In this document: in pieces, positions 33,374-42,629 of the stretch | Position numbering within the stretch: position 1 is the first letter of the stretch | Layout: every line of letters begins with the position of its first letter | Assembly (NCBI RefSeq): GCF_002847285.1 | Contig: NZ_CP025407.1 | Coordinates: forward strand, 2,668,501 to 2,732,500 | Direction of reading: 5' to 3' | Origin: Streptomyces sp. CMB-StM0423 | Lineage (GTDB): Bacteria; Actinomycetota; Actinomycetes; Streptomycetales; Streptomycetaceae | Length of the DNA: 64,000 bases | The notes under the pieces: model-generated | The model's input: the letters and a program-made list of their open reading frames with translations, nothing else | Told to the model about the DNA's origin: nothing | The model's database searches: none | Position numbers and translations under genes: made by a program

Positions 33374-34483
33374 ATGTCGATGATCCGTGACCTGCGAGCC
33401 GTCGTCCGTCCCGCCATCAAGCGCCGCGGCCAGTCCGCGCACAGCTACGACCCCACCCGCGACCCGGCCTCCGTCAGCGCCGTCGTCGACTGCGCCGTCT
33501 ACCGCGGCGGCCGGCGCATCAGCGAACGGCTCTCCCCCGCCCAGGCGATGCGCCGGGTGCGCGCCGGGGGCGGCTTCGCCTGGATCGGGCTGCACGAGCC
33601 GACGGAGCGCGAGTTCGCCGGCATCGCCCAGGAGTTCGGGCTGCACCCGCTGGCCGTGGAGGACGCGATCGACGCGCACCAGCGGCCGAAGCTGGAGCCG
33701 TACGAGGACTCGCTGTTCACCGTCTTCAAGACCCTCCACTACGTGGAGCACGCCGAACTCACCGCCTCCAGCGAGGTGGTGGAGACCGGCGAGGTGATGT
33801 GCTTCACGGGCCAGGACTTCATCATCACCGTCCGGCACGGCGGCCAGGGCTCGCTGCGCGCGCTGCGCGCCCGGCTGGAGCAGGACCAGGAGCTGCTGGC
33901 GACCGGCCCGTCCGCGGTGCTGCACGCCATCGCCGACCAGATCGTCGACAGTTACATCGTCGTCGCCGACGCGGTCCAGGAGGACATCGACGAGGTCGAG
34001 ATCGACGTCTTCTCACCGAGCGACGGCCGCAGCGGGCGCGGCAGCGACGCCGGGCGGGTGTACCAGCTCAAGCGCGAGGTGCTGGAGTTCAAGCGGGCGG
34101 TGGCGCCGCTGCTGCGGCCGATGCAGTTGCTGTCGGAGCGGCCGATGCGGTTCGTCGACCCGGAGATCCAGAAGTACTTCCGGGACGTCGCGGACCACGT
34201 GGCCCGCGTGCACGAGCAGGTGGTCAACTTCGACGAGCTGCTCAACTCCATCCTGCAGGCCAATCTGGCCCAGGCCACGGTGGCCCAGAACGAGGACATG
34301 CGGAAGATCACGTCCTGGGCGGCGATCTTCGCGGTGCCCACGATGATCGCCGGGGTATACGGCATGAACTTCGACCACATGCCGGAGACCAAGTGGGAGT
34401 TCGGCTATCCCATGGTGCTCACCCTGATCCTCGGCATCTGCCTGGCGATGCACCGCGGCTTCCGCCGCAACGGCTGGCTGTAG
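33374..34483 (+). CDS. corA: CorA magnesium/cobalt channel
   Basis: 369 residues. A large cytoplasmic N-terminal domain (WIGLHEPTEREFAGIAQEFG, VEDAIDAHQRPKLEPYEDSL) leads through a long helix to two C-terminal membrane segments, with the CorA signature GMN at 330-332 (VYGMNFDHMPE) closing the first. It mediates Mg2+ influx, and often Co2+ or Ni2+, as a pentamer. ATG after AAGGAG at seven bases. The upstream region carries a leader ORF and hairpins that may regulate it. Confidence 0.93.
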   Translation: MSMIRDLRAVVRPAIKRRGQSAHSYDPTRDPASVSAVVDCAVYRGGRRISERLSPAQAMRRVRAGGGFAWIGLHEPTEREFAGIAQEFGLHPLAVEDAIDAHQRPKLEPYEDSLFTVFKTLHYVEHAELTASSEVVETGEVMCFTGQDFIITVRHGGQGSLRALRARLEQDQELLATGPSAVLHAIADQIVDSYIVVADAVQEDIDEVEIDVFSPSDGRSGRGSDAGRVYQLKREVLEFKRAVAPLLRPMQLLSERPMRFVDPEIQKYFRDVADHVARVHEQVVNFDELLNSILQANLAQATVAQNEDMRKITSWAAIFAVPTMIAGVYGMNFDHMPETKWEFGYPMVLTLILGICLAMHRGFRRNGWL

Positions 34484-34522
34484 GGGTACGGGCCCGGGGC
34501 CCGGCGGCTACGCTCGTGCGCC

Positions 34523-35041
34523 ATGGAGCCGATCGCAGCCGCCCTCGCAGAAGAGGCCGCCAGGAAGTCCGGGCTCGTGTGGATCGAGGGCCCCGACGGC
34601 ACACAGCGCGCGCTGTGGCACGTCTGGCACGACGGCGGCGTCGTCCTCGTCGGCGACGGTCCTGCCGAGCAGCCGCTCGACGGGCTCGGGCTCGCCGACG
34701 GGGCGCTGGTGACCGTGCACGCGCGCAGCAAGGACAAGGGCGGGCGGCTGGTCGCGTGGCCGGCGCGGGTGGCCGAGCTGGCGCCGGAGAGCGAGGCGTG
34801 GCGGGCGGCCGTGGCGGAGCTGAAGGGCAAGCGGCTCAACGCGGTGGACGCCGACCACGTCGCGGAGCGCTGGGCCCGGGAGAGCCGGGTGCTGCGGCTG
34901 ACGCGGGGCGGGGCGGCGGTCGCCGGGGACGGGCTGCCGTCCGGTTCGCTGGCCGCCCCGCCGCCGGCGACCCCGGCGACGACGCGCCGGCCGGCACCGG
35001 CGGCGCTGCCGCGGCTGCTGTTCCGGCGGCGGCGCGGCTGA
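34523..35041 (+). CDS. Hypothetical protein
   Basis: 172 residues. An ordered N-terminal 120 residues (SGLVWIEGPDGTQRALWHVW, VVLVGDGPAEQPLDGL, TVHARSKDKGGRLVAWPARV) resembles a small beta-barrel like flavin-binding split barrels, but I cannot assign it. The C-terminus is Pro/Ala-rich and ends in a basic RLLFRRRRG. It is 39 bases after corA and may be co-transcribed. Three copies of an 18-base repeat begin at its stop codon. Confidence 0.65.
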   Translation: MEPIAAALAEEAARKSGLVWIEGPDGTQRALWHVWHDGGVVLVGDGPAEQPLDGLGLADGALVTVHARSKDKGGRLVAWPARVAELAPESEAWRAAVAELKGKRLNAVDADHVAERWARESRVLRLTRGGAAVAGDGLPSGSLAAPPPATPATTRRPAPAALPRLLFRRRRG

Positions 35042-35091
35042 AGGGGGCGCAGGGCACGAAGGGGGCGTAGGGCACGAAGGGGGCGTAGGGC
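35040..35091. repeat. 18-bp direct repeat, nearly three copies
   Basis: GAAGGGGGCG(C/T)AGGGCAC twice, then 16 bases of a third copy, starting at the stop codon of the preceding gene. It looks like recent slippage expansion. Confidence 0.75.
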
Positions 35092-35174
35092 GGGAACCAC
35101 CGGAGTGCCGTTCGTACCCGGCGCGCGGCGGGACTCGTAACGACAGCCTCAAGCCCCGTGCAAGCGGAGCCTGT

Positions 35175-35918
35175 TCAGCTCGCCGAGATCTGCTGCCCGT
35201 AGTCCACGACCTCTTCCTTGCGCGGGGCGTTGACCTCGAACTCCTCGTCCCAGTTCAGGAGTCGCAGCTCGCCCGCGTCCCCCGCGCGCTCCAGCAGCAG
35301 CGGGTACGGCCGCCCCTCCAGGGCCACCTCCAGCGCCCCGCCCGCGCCTTCGTCGGCCGTCACCCGGATCGTCGTGAAGCCGTCGACCTCGCCGTTCTTT
35401 TCCGCGGCCAGCTCGCCGTCGAGCTTCAGCAGCCCGTCGAGCAGCACCTTCATCTCCGTGAAGCCGCTGAGCTGCTTGTACGCGGTGTCCTCCGGCGGCA
35501 CCTTCACGTACTTGCCGTCGAGCTTCCGCGCCGCCGCCCTATCGGACTCCGACGGCTTGCCGTCGGAGTCCTCGCCGTCGTCCTGGTGCAGCCAGAACTC
35601 GTCGCCGGCCTTCAGGAAGAGGTCCTCCTCCGCGCGCAGCAGCGAGAACGTCATGCCGCCCGTGGACACTTCGCCTATCCCGCCGGCCGCCGACAACCTC
35701 ATGTCGAGCTTCACCGGCTGGTCGTTGCTCACCAGCGTGCCCGCCAGCCGCACCGAACTCGCGCCCGCCGCGGCCTTCTCCGCCTTGGCCCTGATGCTCT
35801 CGGGAGAGAGCTTCCCGACGCCGTTCTCGCCGGCCTCCGGACCGTCCTCGGCACAGCCCGCCAGAACGGTCGCGGAGACGGCGAACGCCACCATCCGGAA
35901 CGCCGATCTCCTCATCAC
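35175..35918 (-). CDS. Secreted lipoprotein, LppX/LprAFG-like
   Basis: 247 residues with a basic start, a hydrophobic core and lipobox LAGC. The mature part begins with KLSPESIRAKAEKAAAGASS, followed by beta-rich sequence (FSLLRAEEDLFLKAGDEFWL). The layout parallels the lipoprotein at 3657: helix with Lys/Ala, then repeated beta strands, then a charged end (both contain FxV.AP near the C-terminus). The two are probable distant paralogues of lipid-binding type. The start is GTG 35918 or the adjacent ATG 35915; no ribosome site. Divergent from mrp. Confidence 0.8.
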   Translation of the reverse strand: MMRRSAFRMVAFAVSATVLAGCAEDGPEAGENGVGKLSPESIRAKAEKAAAGASSVRLAGTLVSNDQPVKLDMRLSAAGGIGEVSTGGMTFSLLRAEEDLFLKAGDEFWLHQDDGEDSDGKPSESDRAAARKLDGKYVKVPPEDTAYKQLSGFTEMKVLLDGLLKLDGELAAEKNGEVDGFTTIRVTADEGAGGALEVALEGRPYPLLLERAGDAGELRLLNWDEEFEVNAPRKEEVVDYGQQISAS

Positions 35919-35989
35919 GTGCGGCAGCGTACCGGGCGCCCGGGGCCCTGGCTTTCCCCGCCCGTAGCCCTCGGCCGTACGCTTGTGGC

Positions 35990-37126
35990 ATGGCTGTCAC
36001 AGAAGAGGCGGTGCGCGCCGCGCTCGCGATGGTGAACGACCCGGAGATCCACCGGCCGATCACCGATCTCGGCATGGTCAAGTCGGTCGAGATCGGGACA
36101 GACGGCTCGGTGGCCGTCGGGGTCTTCCTCACCATCGCCGGCTGTCCGATGCGGGACACGATCACCTCGCGGGTCACCGACGCGGTCGAGAAGGTCGCGG
36201 GTGTGACGTCCGTCACGGTCGAGTTGGACGTGATGAGCGACGAGCAGCGCAAGGCGCTCGCCGCGTCGCTGCGCAACGGCAAGGCGGAGCGCGAGATCCC
36301 CTTCGCCCAGCCCGGCTCGCTGACCCGGGTGTACGCGGTGGCGTCCGGCAAGGGCGGCGTCGGCAAGTCGTCCGTGACGGTCAACCTGGCGGCGGCGATG
36401 GCCGCGGACGGGCTGAAGGTCGGGGTCGTCGACGCCGACATCTACGGCCACTCCGTACCCCGCATGCTCGGCACGGACGCGGTGCCCACCCAGGTCGAGG
36501 ACATGATCATGCCCCCGACGGCGCACGACGTGAAGGTCATCTCCATCGGGATGTTCACGCCGGGCAACGCGCCGGTCGTCTGGCGCGGCCCGATGCTGCA
36601 CCGCGCGCTCCAGCAGTTCCTCGCGGACGTCTTCTGGGGCGACCTCGACGTGCTGCTCCTCGACCTGCCCCCGGGCACCGGCGACATCGCGATCTCCGTC
36701 GCGCAGTTGATGCCGAACGCCGAGATCCTCGTCGTCACCACGCCGCAGCAGGCCGCGGCAGAGGTCGCCGAGCGGGCCGGGGCGATCGCCGTGCAGACGC
36801 ACCAGAAGATCGTCGGCGTGGTGGAGAACATGTCGGGCCTGCCGTGCCCGCACTGCGGCGAGATGGTCGACGTCTTCGGCACCGGCGGCGGCAAGCAGGT
36901 CGCCGAGGGGCTGACGCGCACGACGGGCGCGGAGGTGCCGGTCCTGGGCGCCATCCCGATCGACGTGACGCTGCGGGCCGGCGGCGACGAGGGCAAGCCG
37001 GTCGTCCTCACCGACCCGGAGTCCCTGGCCGGCGCGGCGCTGCGCGACATCGCGGCGCAGCTCGGCGGGCGGCCGCGGGGGCTCGCGGGGATGTCGCTGG
37101 GCGTCACGCCGCGCAACAAGTTCTGA
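35990..37126 (+). CDS. mrp: Mrp/NBP35-family Fe-S carrier ATPase
   Basis: 378 residues. An N-terminal MIP18/DUF59 domain (residues 5-80, NDPEIHRPITDLGMVKSVEI) is followed by a P-loop ATPase with deviant Walker A GKGGVGKS (120-127), LLLDLPPGTGD, and the Cys pair CPHC (286/289) that bridges a [4Fe-4S] cluster at the dimer interface. It should deliver Fe-S clusters to client enzymes. In mycobacteria mrp lies in the same neighbourhood as sigE-htrA-tatB. ATG start; the ribosome site is weak. Confidence 0.92.
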   Translation: MAVTEEAVRAALAMVNDPEIHRPITDLGMVKSVEIGTDGSVAVGVFLTIAGCPMRDTITSRVTDAVEKVAGVTSVTVELDVMSDEQRKALAASLRNGKAEREIPFAQPGSLTRVYAVASGKGGVGKSSVTVNLAAAMAADGLKVGVVDADIYGHSVPRMLGTDAVPTQVEDMIMPPTAHDVKVISIGMFTPGNAPVVWRGPMLHRALQQFLADVFWGDLDVLLLDLPPGTGDIAISVAQLMPNAEILVVTTPQQAAAEVAERAGAIAVQTHQKIVGVVENMSGLPCPHCGEMVDVFGTGGGKQVAEGLTRTTGAEVPVLGAIPIDVTLRAGGDEGKPVVLTDPESLAGAALRDIAAQLGGRPRGLAGMSLGVTPRNKF

Positions 37127-37188
37127 GGGGTACGCCCCGGGCCGCCGGGCGCGGGCAGGGGCGTACGCCCCCGGCACTACGGAGCAGG

Positions 37189-37218
37189 GGGGCGCGGTTC
37201 GTAGGCGATCCGCGCCCC
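37189..37218. terminator. Bidirectional terminator after mrp
   Basis: Arms GGGGCGCGGTTCG and CGATCCGCGCCCC (one mismatch) around TAGG, between mrp and the convergent gene at 37235. Confidence 0.6.
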
Positions 37219-37234
37219 GGACCGCCGCGGGAAG

Positions 37235-37882
37235 CTATCCGCGGCGGTCTTCGTACGTGGTGATGTCCTTGATCACCGAGAACGCGAGCCCGTAGGCGCT
37301 CATGCCGCGGCCGTACGCACCCAGGTGCACCTGGTTCTGCGTCGTCCCCGCCAGCACCCAGCCGAACTCCGACTCGCGGTAGTGGAACTGCGTCCCCTCA
37401 CCGTCGACCGGCAGCGACAGCGCCGACCAGCCGGACCCCTCCAGGTCGTCGGCCAGCTCCCAGGCCACCGACGTCTGCTGGTCCAGCCACTCCTCGCGGA
37501 TCTGGCGCTCCATCTGCGTCGGCCAGGTGCACGACAGCAGCCCGGAGCCCGCCAGCCAGGCCGCGGACGACACGGACGTCGCCTCCAGCACCCCGGTGCC
37601 GTCCGCGCTGCGCCGCACGGGGCGGCTCGCGACGGTCACGACCACCGCGAAGCGGTGCTCGCGCATCCCGGCCTCGGCGAGGTACGAGGGCATGTCCCCG
37701 TGGCCCACCGTGCCGTGGTCGACCGCGCCGTCGCCGCCCCCGGTCGACTGCAGCCAGCGCGGGCCCGAAAACGCGTCGTCCAGCCCGTACCAGGGGAAGG
37801 ACGCCCGCAGAAAACTGTCCACCAGGCGTGGCTCGGACTCCTGAACCGTCCCCCCGGGCTCCGCCTCGCTCGTCATCTCCAT
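37235..37882 (-). CDS. Conserved hypothetical protein
   Basis: 215 residues, soluble: RLVDSFLRASFPWYGLDDAF, WLAGSGLLSCTWPTQMERQI, FHYRESEFGWVLAGTTQNQV and YGLAFSVIKDITTYE. The sequence is ordered and Trp-rich, so it is a real folded protein, but I recognise no family. ATG 37882 is preceded by GAGGAGG twelve bases upstream. It is downstream of tatB on the same strand, 164 bases away. Confidence 0.7.
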   Translation of the reverse strand: MEMTSEAEPGGTVQESEPRLVDSFLRASFPWYGLDDAFSGPRWLQSTGGGDGAVDHGTVGHGDMPSYLAEAGMREHRFAVVVTVASRPVRRSADGTGVLEATSVSSAAWLAGSGLLSCTWPTQMERQIREEWLDQQTSVAWELADDLEGSGWSALSLPVDGEGTQFHYRESEFGWVLAGTTQNQVHLGAYGRGMSAYGLAFSVIKDITTYEDRRG

Positions 37883-38046
37883 CAGCGTGGTGCCTCCTCA
37901 TGGCCTGGACCTGTCAGTCGGCGGTCGCCCCCCGCCGGGGCGCACGCCCCGCCTGGCACACCGCATGCCGGGCGCTCACCCAGACACACGGGAGGATATC
38001 CACCTGCATACGCTAGGACAGGCAGGTGGTCTGATATGTGAGCCGA

Positions 38047-38523
38047 TCAGGTGGCGTCCGCGTCGTACGGCGGGCGCTCGGCGGTGGCCGTGCCCTTGGC
38101 CTCACCTGCGGCGTCACTCTTGGCGTCCTTGCCGCCGCCGCTGTCCTTCGTCAGGCTCAGCCGCTTGCCGCCCGCGGCACCGTCATCGTCGATGTCCCCC
38201 ACGGTGCGCGCCGCCTCGCCGACCTCGGCGACCTCCTTCTTGAGGTCGAAGCCGTTGCGGATCTCCTTCAGACCCAGGTCGTCGTTGTCGAGGAGGTGCT
38301 TCTTGGCGAAGTTCTTCGGGTTCAGGTCCTCGAACTCGAAGTCCTTGAACTCCGGGCCCAGCTCCTTGCGGATGTCCTCCTTGGCCGTGTCGGAGAACTC
38401 CCGGACCTTGCGGATGAACCGCATGGTGTCCTGGATGACCTTGGGCAGCTTGTCGGGGCCGAAGACGATCGTGGCCAGGATGATGAGAGCGATCAGCTCG
38501 AGGGGTCCTATGTCGAAGAACAC
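38047..38523 (-). CDS. tatB: TatB, twin-arginine translocase subunit
   Basis: 158 residues. VFFDIGPLELIALIILATIV, with FGPDKLPK, gives the membrane helix, the Gly-Pro hinge and the start of the amphipathic helix of TatA/B; the long helical, charged C-terminus (RKVREFSDTAKEDIRKELGP) favours TatB. It binds twin-arginine precursors with TatC at the membrane. GTG 38523 has AAGGAG six bases ahead; the ORF extension to 38583 is rejected. It follows htrA as in the mycobacterial sigE-rseA-htrA-tatB order but is separated from it by a strong terminator. Confidence 0.92.
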   Translation of the reverse strand: MFFDIGPLELIALIILATIVFGPDKLPKVIQDTMRFIRKVREFSDTAKEDIRKELGPEFKDFEFEDLNPKNFAKKHLLDNDDLGLKEIRNGFDLKKEVAEVGEAARTVGDIDDDGAAGGKRLSLTKDSGGGKDAKSDAAGEAKGTATAERPPYDADAT

Positions 38524-38614
38524 CTGGCACTCCTTGCTGTCCTGTCCGTCGGCCCGCTGCCGGCAGGTCCGGGCGACTCTCACGGTACCTGGCGACCCCG
38601 CCTCCCCGGGAGTA

Positions 38615-38656
38615 CCGCATCGGCCGCGGTGGACTGGTCCACCGCGGCCGATGCGG
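38615..38656 (-). terminator. Strong terminator between htrA and tatB
   Basis: A perfect 20-base inverted repeat (CCGCATCGGCCGCGGTGGAC and its complement) around TG, 23 bases after the htrA stop. tatB must therefore have its own promoter in the 90 bases that follow. Confidence 0.85.
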
Positions 38657-38679
38657 GTGTTTGGGGTCGTTTGGCAGGG

Positions 38680-41661
38680 TCAGTCGGAGGAGTCGCCCTC
38701 GCCGAGGGTGACGTCGACGGTCAGCTCCTCGCCGTCGCGCTCGACGGTCAGGCTCAGGTCCTCGCCGGGGCTGCGGCTGCGGATCTTGACGATCAACTCC
38801 TCGCCGTTGTGCACGGCTTCGCCGTCGACGCCGGTGATGACGTCCCCCGGCTCGATGCCCGCGCTGTCGGCGGGGCCGCCCGGGGTGACCGGCTCGGTGC
38901 CGCCTTCCTCCGCGGAGGTGCCGACCTGGGCGCCGTCGCCGGTGTACTGCATGTTGAGCGTCACGCCGATGACGGGGTGCGTGGCCTTGCCGGTGTTGAT
39001 CAGCTCCTCGGCGACGTCCTTGCCCTTGTTGACCGGTATGGCGAAGCCCAGGCCGATGCTGCCGCCCTGCTCGGTCTGCGGCTCGCCGCTGCCGTTGTCG
39101 GCGGCGCGGATGGCGCTGTTGATGCCGATCACGCGGCCTTCGAGGTCGAGCAGCGGGCCGCCGGAGTTGCCGGGGTTGATGGGGGCGTCGGTCTGCAGGG
39201 CGTTGACGTACGAGATGTCGCTGCCGTCGCCCTGCTCGCCGCCCGCGGTGATGGGGCGCTCCTTGGCGCTGATGATCCCGGAGGTGACGGTGTTGGGCAG
39301 GTCGTACGGGGCGCCGATGGCGACGACGGGGTCGCCGACGGCGACGGAGCGGGAGTTGCCGAGGGGCAGCGGCTTCAGCCCCGAAACACCCTTGACGCGT
39401 ACGACGGCCAGGTCGTAACCGGCGTCGCCGCCGACGACCTCGGCGGACTTGGACTCGCCGCCGCTGAACGTCACCGTTATGTCGCCGCCCTCCTCGGCGG
39501 GCTGCACGACGTGGTTGTTGGTGAGGATGTGCCCGCGCTTGTCGAGGACGAAGCCGGTGCCGGTGCTCTGCTCGGCGACGCCGCTCACGCGCAGCGTCAC
39601 GACCCCGGGCAGCGCGGACCTGGCGATCCCGGCGACGCTGCCGGGCGGGCGCTTGCCGCCGTCGTCGTCGGCAGCGGAGGACTGGTCGAGTTCGAGCTGG
39701 CCGGGGGTGCCGTTGCGCTCGATGTAGCTGCCGATGGCGCCGCCGATGCCGCCGGCGACGAGCGCGATGACGAGCGCGCCGACGAGGGTCGCCATGCGCC
39801 CCTTGCGCCGCTCGGGCGCGTGTGCCGCGTGCGCGGGCGCCCAGGGGTCGTAGCGCTGCCACTGACCGCCCTGCGGGTAGGCGCCGAACGGTGCGGGCGC
39901 GCCGGGCCCGCCGGGGGGCCGCCCGGGCCCTTCGAACCCGGGGGCGCCGCCGGGTCCCGGCATGCCGGACGCCGTGGGCGGGTGGGCGCCGGGGGGCCGC
40001 CCGGAGCCCTGCGGGCCGTACTCGCCCGGGGGTACGCCGCCGGGCGGTGTCGCGCCGGGTACGGGGGCCTGGGCGCCGGGCCCGTACGGTGCGCGGGGCC
40101 GGGGCTGCGGCCCGGGGCCGCCGGGCGCACCGGGGTGGCCGGGGTGGCCGCCCTGCGGGCCCGGGTGGCGGGTTCCGGCGGGTGCGGCGCCACCGGCCGC
40201 CGCGGCGGCGGGTGGCACGGGCGCGTCGGCCGGAGACCGCCGCGGGCCCGGGACATCCCCGGAGGGCCCGGCGTCGGAGTCGGAGATGACGGCGAGCTGT
40301 GTGGTGTCGTCGTCCTCTACGCCCTCGCGTGGCCCGGCGGCAGCGGCGGGCGGCCGGTCGGCCACCTCGCGGTGCGATGCGTCCGAAGGCGCGGGGCCGA
40401 AGCCGTCCGCGTCGCCGGACCACTCGGGAGTGCCCGTCCGCAACGCGGCAGTGTCGTCGGACCGCCCGGCGGAGCCCGCCGGCGCCGCGGCGTCGTCCGG
40501 TGTCTTCGCGGGGTCCTCCCGGCCGGAGGCGGCCACGCGGTCACCGGCCGGGGTGGTGGCCGGCCGCGGGGGCTCCGCGGCGCTCTGCGGGGCGTCTGCG
40601 GGCTCCGGCGGTGTCCCGGGGGTGTCCCGTTCGTCGTGCTCCGGCAGGGCGGCTCTGCCTGCGCGGGCGCCCGCCACGGCGGACACCGCGGCGGGTATGT
40701 CCCTGCCGCCCGACGAGCCGCCGGCCCCGGTCTCCGAAGCACCCGGGTACGGCCGCACGCCGACCTCCCAGGGCCGTTCCCCCGAGCCCCCGGCGTCCGC
40801 CGCGGCACCGTCCCGGTCCTGCCCCACAGCGGACGAAGAGGGCTCCGCCGCCGTGCTTTCCGCATCGGCGGTCCCGGTCCCGGCCGGGAGCGCACCCGGT
40901 TCCGTGCCCGGACCATCGGTCTCCGGGGCCCGGTCCGCGGCTGCCGCCGGGCCCGGCGTATCGCCCGCCCGGGGGCGCGTCGGGAGCGCGCCCGCGTCCG
41001 GCCCGCCGGTCTCCGCGACCCGCGCAGCGGGAAGATCCGCGGCCGTGACCGAGTCGGCGGCAGCGTCCGCGCTCGCAACGGCCGCGTCGTCCGCGCGCGG
41101 CGTGCCACCCGGCTCACTCGCCCCGGCAGCCTCTGCCCGCTCCGGCACCGACGCGGCGTCCGTCCCCGTGCCCGCAGGAGCGCCGCTCCCCGGAGCCGGC
41201 TGCCCGCTCGTCGCCGTCACGTCCCGCCCGTCCGCACCCTGCTCCACCGCGCTGTCCGCACCTGCGTCCTGGGCTGGCATACCGCCGCCCCCCGCGGTGA
41301 TCGCCGAGCCGTCGGCCGGAGTCTCCACACCCGCCGCCGGGGGCATCGAGGCATCCGCCGTGCCACCCGTACGAGCACCCGCGTCCGCAGCACCGCCGTC
41401 CGCCGCGCTCCCCGCAGAGGAGCGGCTCCGGTCCCGGTGGTAGTCGTCCTCCCCGTCGCGCCACTCCCGCAACGCCTCCCGGACCCGACGCAACTGGTCC
41501 ACCTCCGGGTCGTATCCCGGTGGTGGGCCCGCGTCGGCCGGCGGGGGCGCCGGTTGCGCGTAGGTGTCGGAGTCGGTGGGCGGTCCGGCGGTGTCCGACT
41601 CGGCCTCGCGCGGAGGCTCGCCGGGCTCCTGCCTCCACCAACTCGGCTTCCCCTGGTCCAT
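38680..41661 (-). CDS. HtrA-type membrane serine protease with PDZ domain and very long disordered N-terminus
   Basis: 993 residues. About 600 N-terminal residues are Ala/Gly/Pro/Asp-rich and disordered, apart from an early helix with VDQLRRVREALREWRDGEDD. One membrane helix follows near 625-645. The outside trypsin-like domain carries His717 (NNHVV), Asp750 (YDLAVV) and Ser833 (GNSGGPL), and a PDZ domain lies at the end (GIEPGDVITGVDGEAV). This is the envelope quality-control protease of the SigE-RseA-HtrA-TatB module. ATG with GGGGAG three bases upstream. Typical actinobacterial HtrA proteins have far shorter N-terminal tails (mycobacterial about 530 residues in total). Confidence 0.9.
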   Translation of the reverse strand: MDQGKPSWWRQEPGEPPREAESDTAGPPTDSDTYAQPAPPPADAGPPPGYDPEVDQLRRVREALREWRDGEDDYHRDRSRSSAGSAADGGAADAGARTGGTADASMPPAAGVETPADGSAITAGGGGMPAQDAGADSAVEQGADGRDVTATSGQPAPGSGAPAGTGTDAASVPERAEAAGASEPGGTPRADDAAVASADAAADSVTAADLPAARVAETGGPDAGALPTRPRAGDTPGPAAAADRAPETDGPGTEPGALPAGTGTADAESTAAEPSSSAVGQDRDGAAADAGGSGERPWEVGVRPYPGASETGAGGSSGGRDIPAAVSAVAGARAGRAALPEHDERDTPGTPPEPADAPQSAAEPPRPATTPAGDRVAASGREDPAKTPDDAAAPAGSAGRSDDTAALRTGTPEWSGDADGFGPAPSDASHREVADRPPAAAAGPREGVEDDDTTQLAVISDSDAGPSGDVPGPRRSPADAPVPPAAAAAGGAAPAGTRHPGPQGGHPGHPGAPGGPGPQPRPRAPYGPGAQAPVPGATPPGGVPPGEYGPQGSGRPPGAHPPTASGMPGPGGAPGFEGPGRPPGGPGAPAPFGAYPQGGQWQRYDPWAPAHAAHAPERRKGRMATLVGALVIALVAGGIGGAIGSYIERNGTPGQLELDQSSAADDDGGKRPPGSVAGIARSALPGVVTLRVSGVAEQSTGTGFVLDKRGHILTNNHVVQPAEEGGDITVTFSGGESKSAEVVGGDAGYDLAVVRVKGVSGLKPLPLGNSRSVAVGDPVVAIGAPYDLPNTVTSGIISAKERPITAGGEQGDGSDISYVNALQTDAPINPGNSGGPLLDLEGRVIGINSAIRAADNGSGEPQTEQGGSIGLGFAIPVNKGKDVAEELINTGKATHPVIGVTLNMQYTGDGAQVGTSAEEGGTEPVTPGGPADSAGIEPGDVITGVDGEAVHNGEELIVKIRSRSPGEDLSLTVERDGEELTVDVTLGEGDSSD

Positions 41662-41813
41662 GTTCTCCCCACACGTTCCGCATGCGACTGGGCGCGGACC
41701 GTCGCGGCCCGCAGTTGTTGCTCACCCGCCGGGCAGGCCCTAGCGATTCAATCAGGTGCATGCGGTCGCGCGCATCGCCCCGGGGCCGACGTCCCGCCGT
41801 CCCCCGCGGGCGG

Positions 41814-42629
41814 TCACTGCGGCGACGGGGTGTTCATCCCGCTCAGTGCGGTCTGCGGCCCGGACGCGGGCGGCGCGGACGCCGGCGGCTCGGTCACCGC
41901 GAAGACGGAGAGCAGCGGCGGCTGCGGCGTCGCGGTCGTGGCCGCCGTCGCGGAGGCGGCCATCTGCAGCGAGCCGCTCTGCGTGCTGTACGGCTGGACC
42001 GGACCGGCGTCCTGCGCACCGCCGGAGGTGGAGAGCTGGGGGTCGTACGAGTAGCGCGCGGGCTCGCCGCGGTCCCCGGGGGTGACCGCCGGGGAGCCGC
42101 CCGAGGGGTCGACGGCCGACTCGATGGGCAGCGCGCCGCCGAGGGCGAGGGCGGCGAAGGAGACAGCGCCTGCGGCGGCGAACGCGAAGCGCCGCCCGCG
42201 GGCGACGGAGGGCCGCTCGGCCTCGTGGATCGGGAACCCGGGGCCGCCGTCGAGCACGGCGCCGCCGAGGATGCCGCCGCCGAAGCCGCCGGTCCTGGCC
42301 GGGCGGGCGCCTCCGGCCCTGCCGCCCGGACGCGCGTTGCCGCCGGCTCCGCCCGCGAAGGGCGACCGGCGGGCGGCGTCGTCGAGGTCGACACCCGGCA
42401 GGTTCTCCAGCCGGGCCAGCAGCCCGTCCGAGGGCGCCGGCGGGGCGGCGGCGGAGAACACGCTCTTGAGCCGACGCTGCTCGTCGGCCTCTGCCTTGCA
42501 CCGGGGACACGTCGCCAGATGCGCGAGCACGCGGTCCCGCGAGTCGTGGGGCAGCTCCCCGTCGACCAGCGCCGCCAGCGCCTCGCCCAGGTGCTGCTCG
42601 GCGGGCGACAGCCCGCCCACGCTGCTCAC
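41814..42629 (-). CDS. rseA: RseA-like zinc-binding anti-sigma factor, membrane anchored
   Basis: 271 residues. The N-terminal zinc anti-sigma domain ([20 protein letters not shown], then HLATCPRC) has the HxxxCxxC motif. A Gly-rich linker, one membrane helix at about 146-167 ([20 protein letters not shown]), and a 100-residue Ser/Thr/Pro/Ala-rich outer segment ending in [11 protein letters not shown] follow. It should hold the adjacent sigma factor inactive. GTG 42629 overlaps the sigma stop (GTGA) with GAGGAGGG nine bases upstream. Mycobacterial RseA is shorter (about 150 residues) and lacks this membrane part. Confidence 0.88.
   Translation of the reverse strand: MSSVGGLSPAEQHLGEALAALVDGELPHDSRDRVLAHLATCPRCKAEADEQRRLKSVFSAAAPPAPSDGLLARLENLPGVDLDDAARRSPFAGGAGGNARPGGRAGGARPARTGGFGGGILGGAVLDGGPGFPIHEAERPSVARGRRFAFAAAGAVSFAALALGGALPIESAVDPSGGSPAVTPGDRGEPARYSYDPQLSTSGGAQDAGPVQPYSTQSGSLQMAASATAATTATPQPPLLSVFAVTEPPASAPPASGPQTALSGMNTPSPQ

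Noticed and set aside
38038..42054. Plus-strand open frame of 1,338 codons
   Set aside because: Antisense to tatB, htrA and part of rseA, all of which have clear motifs.
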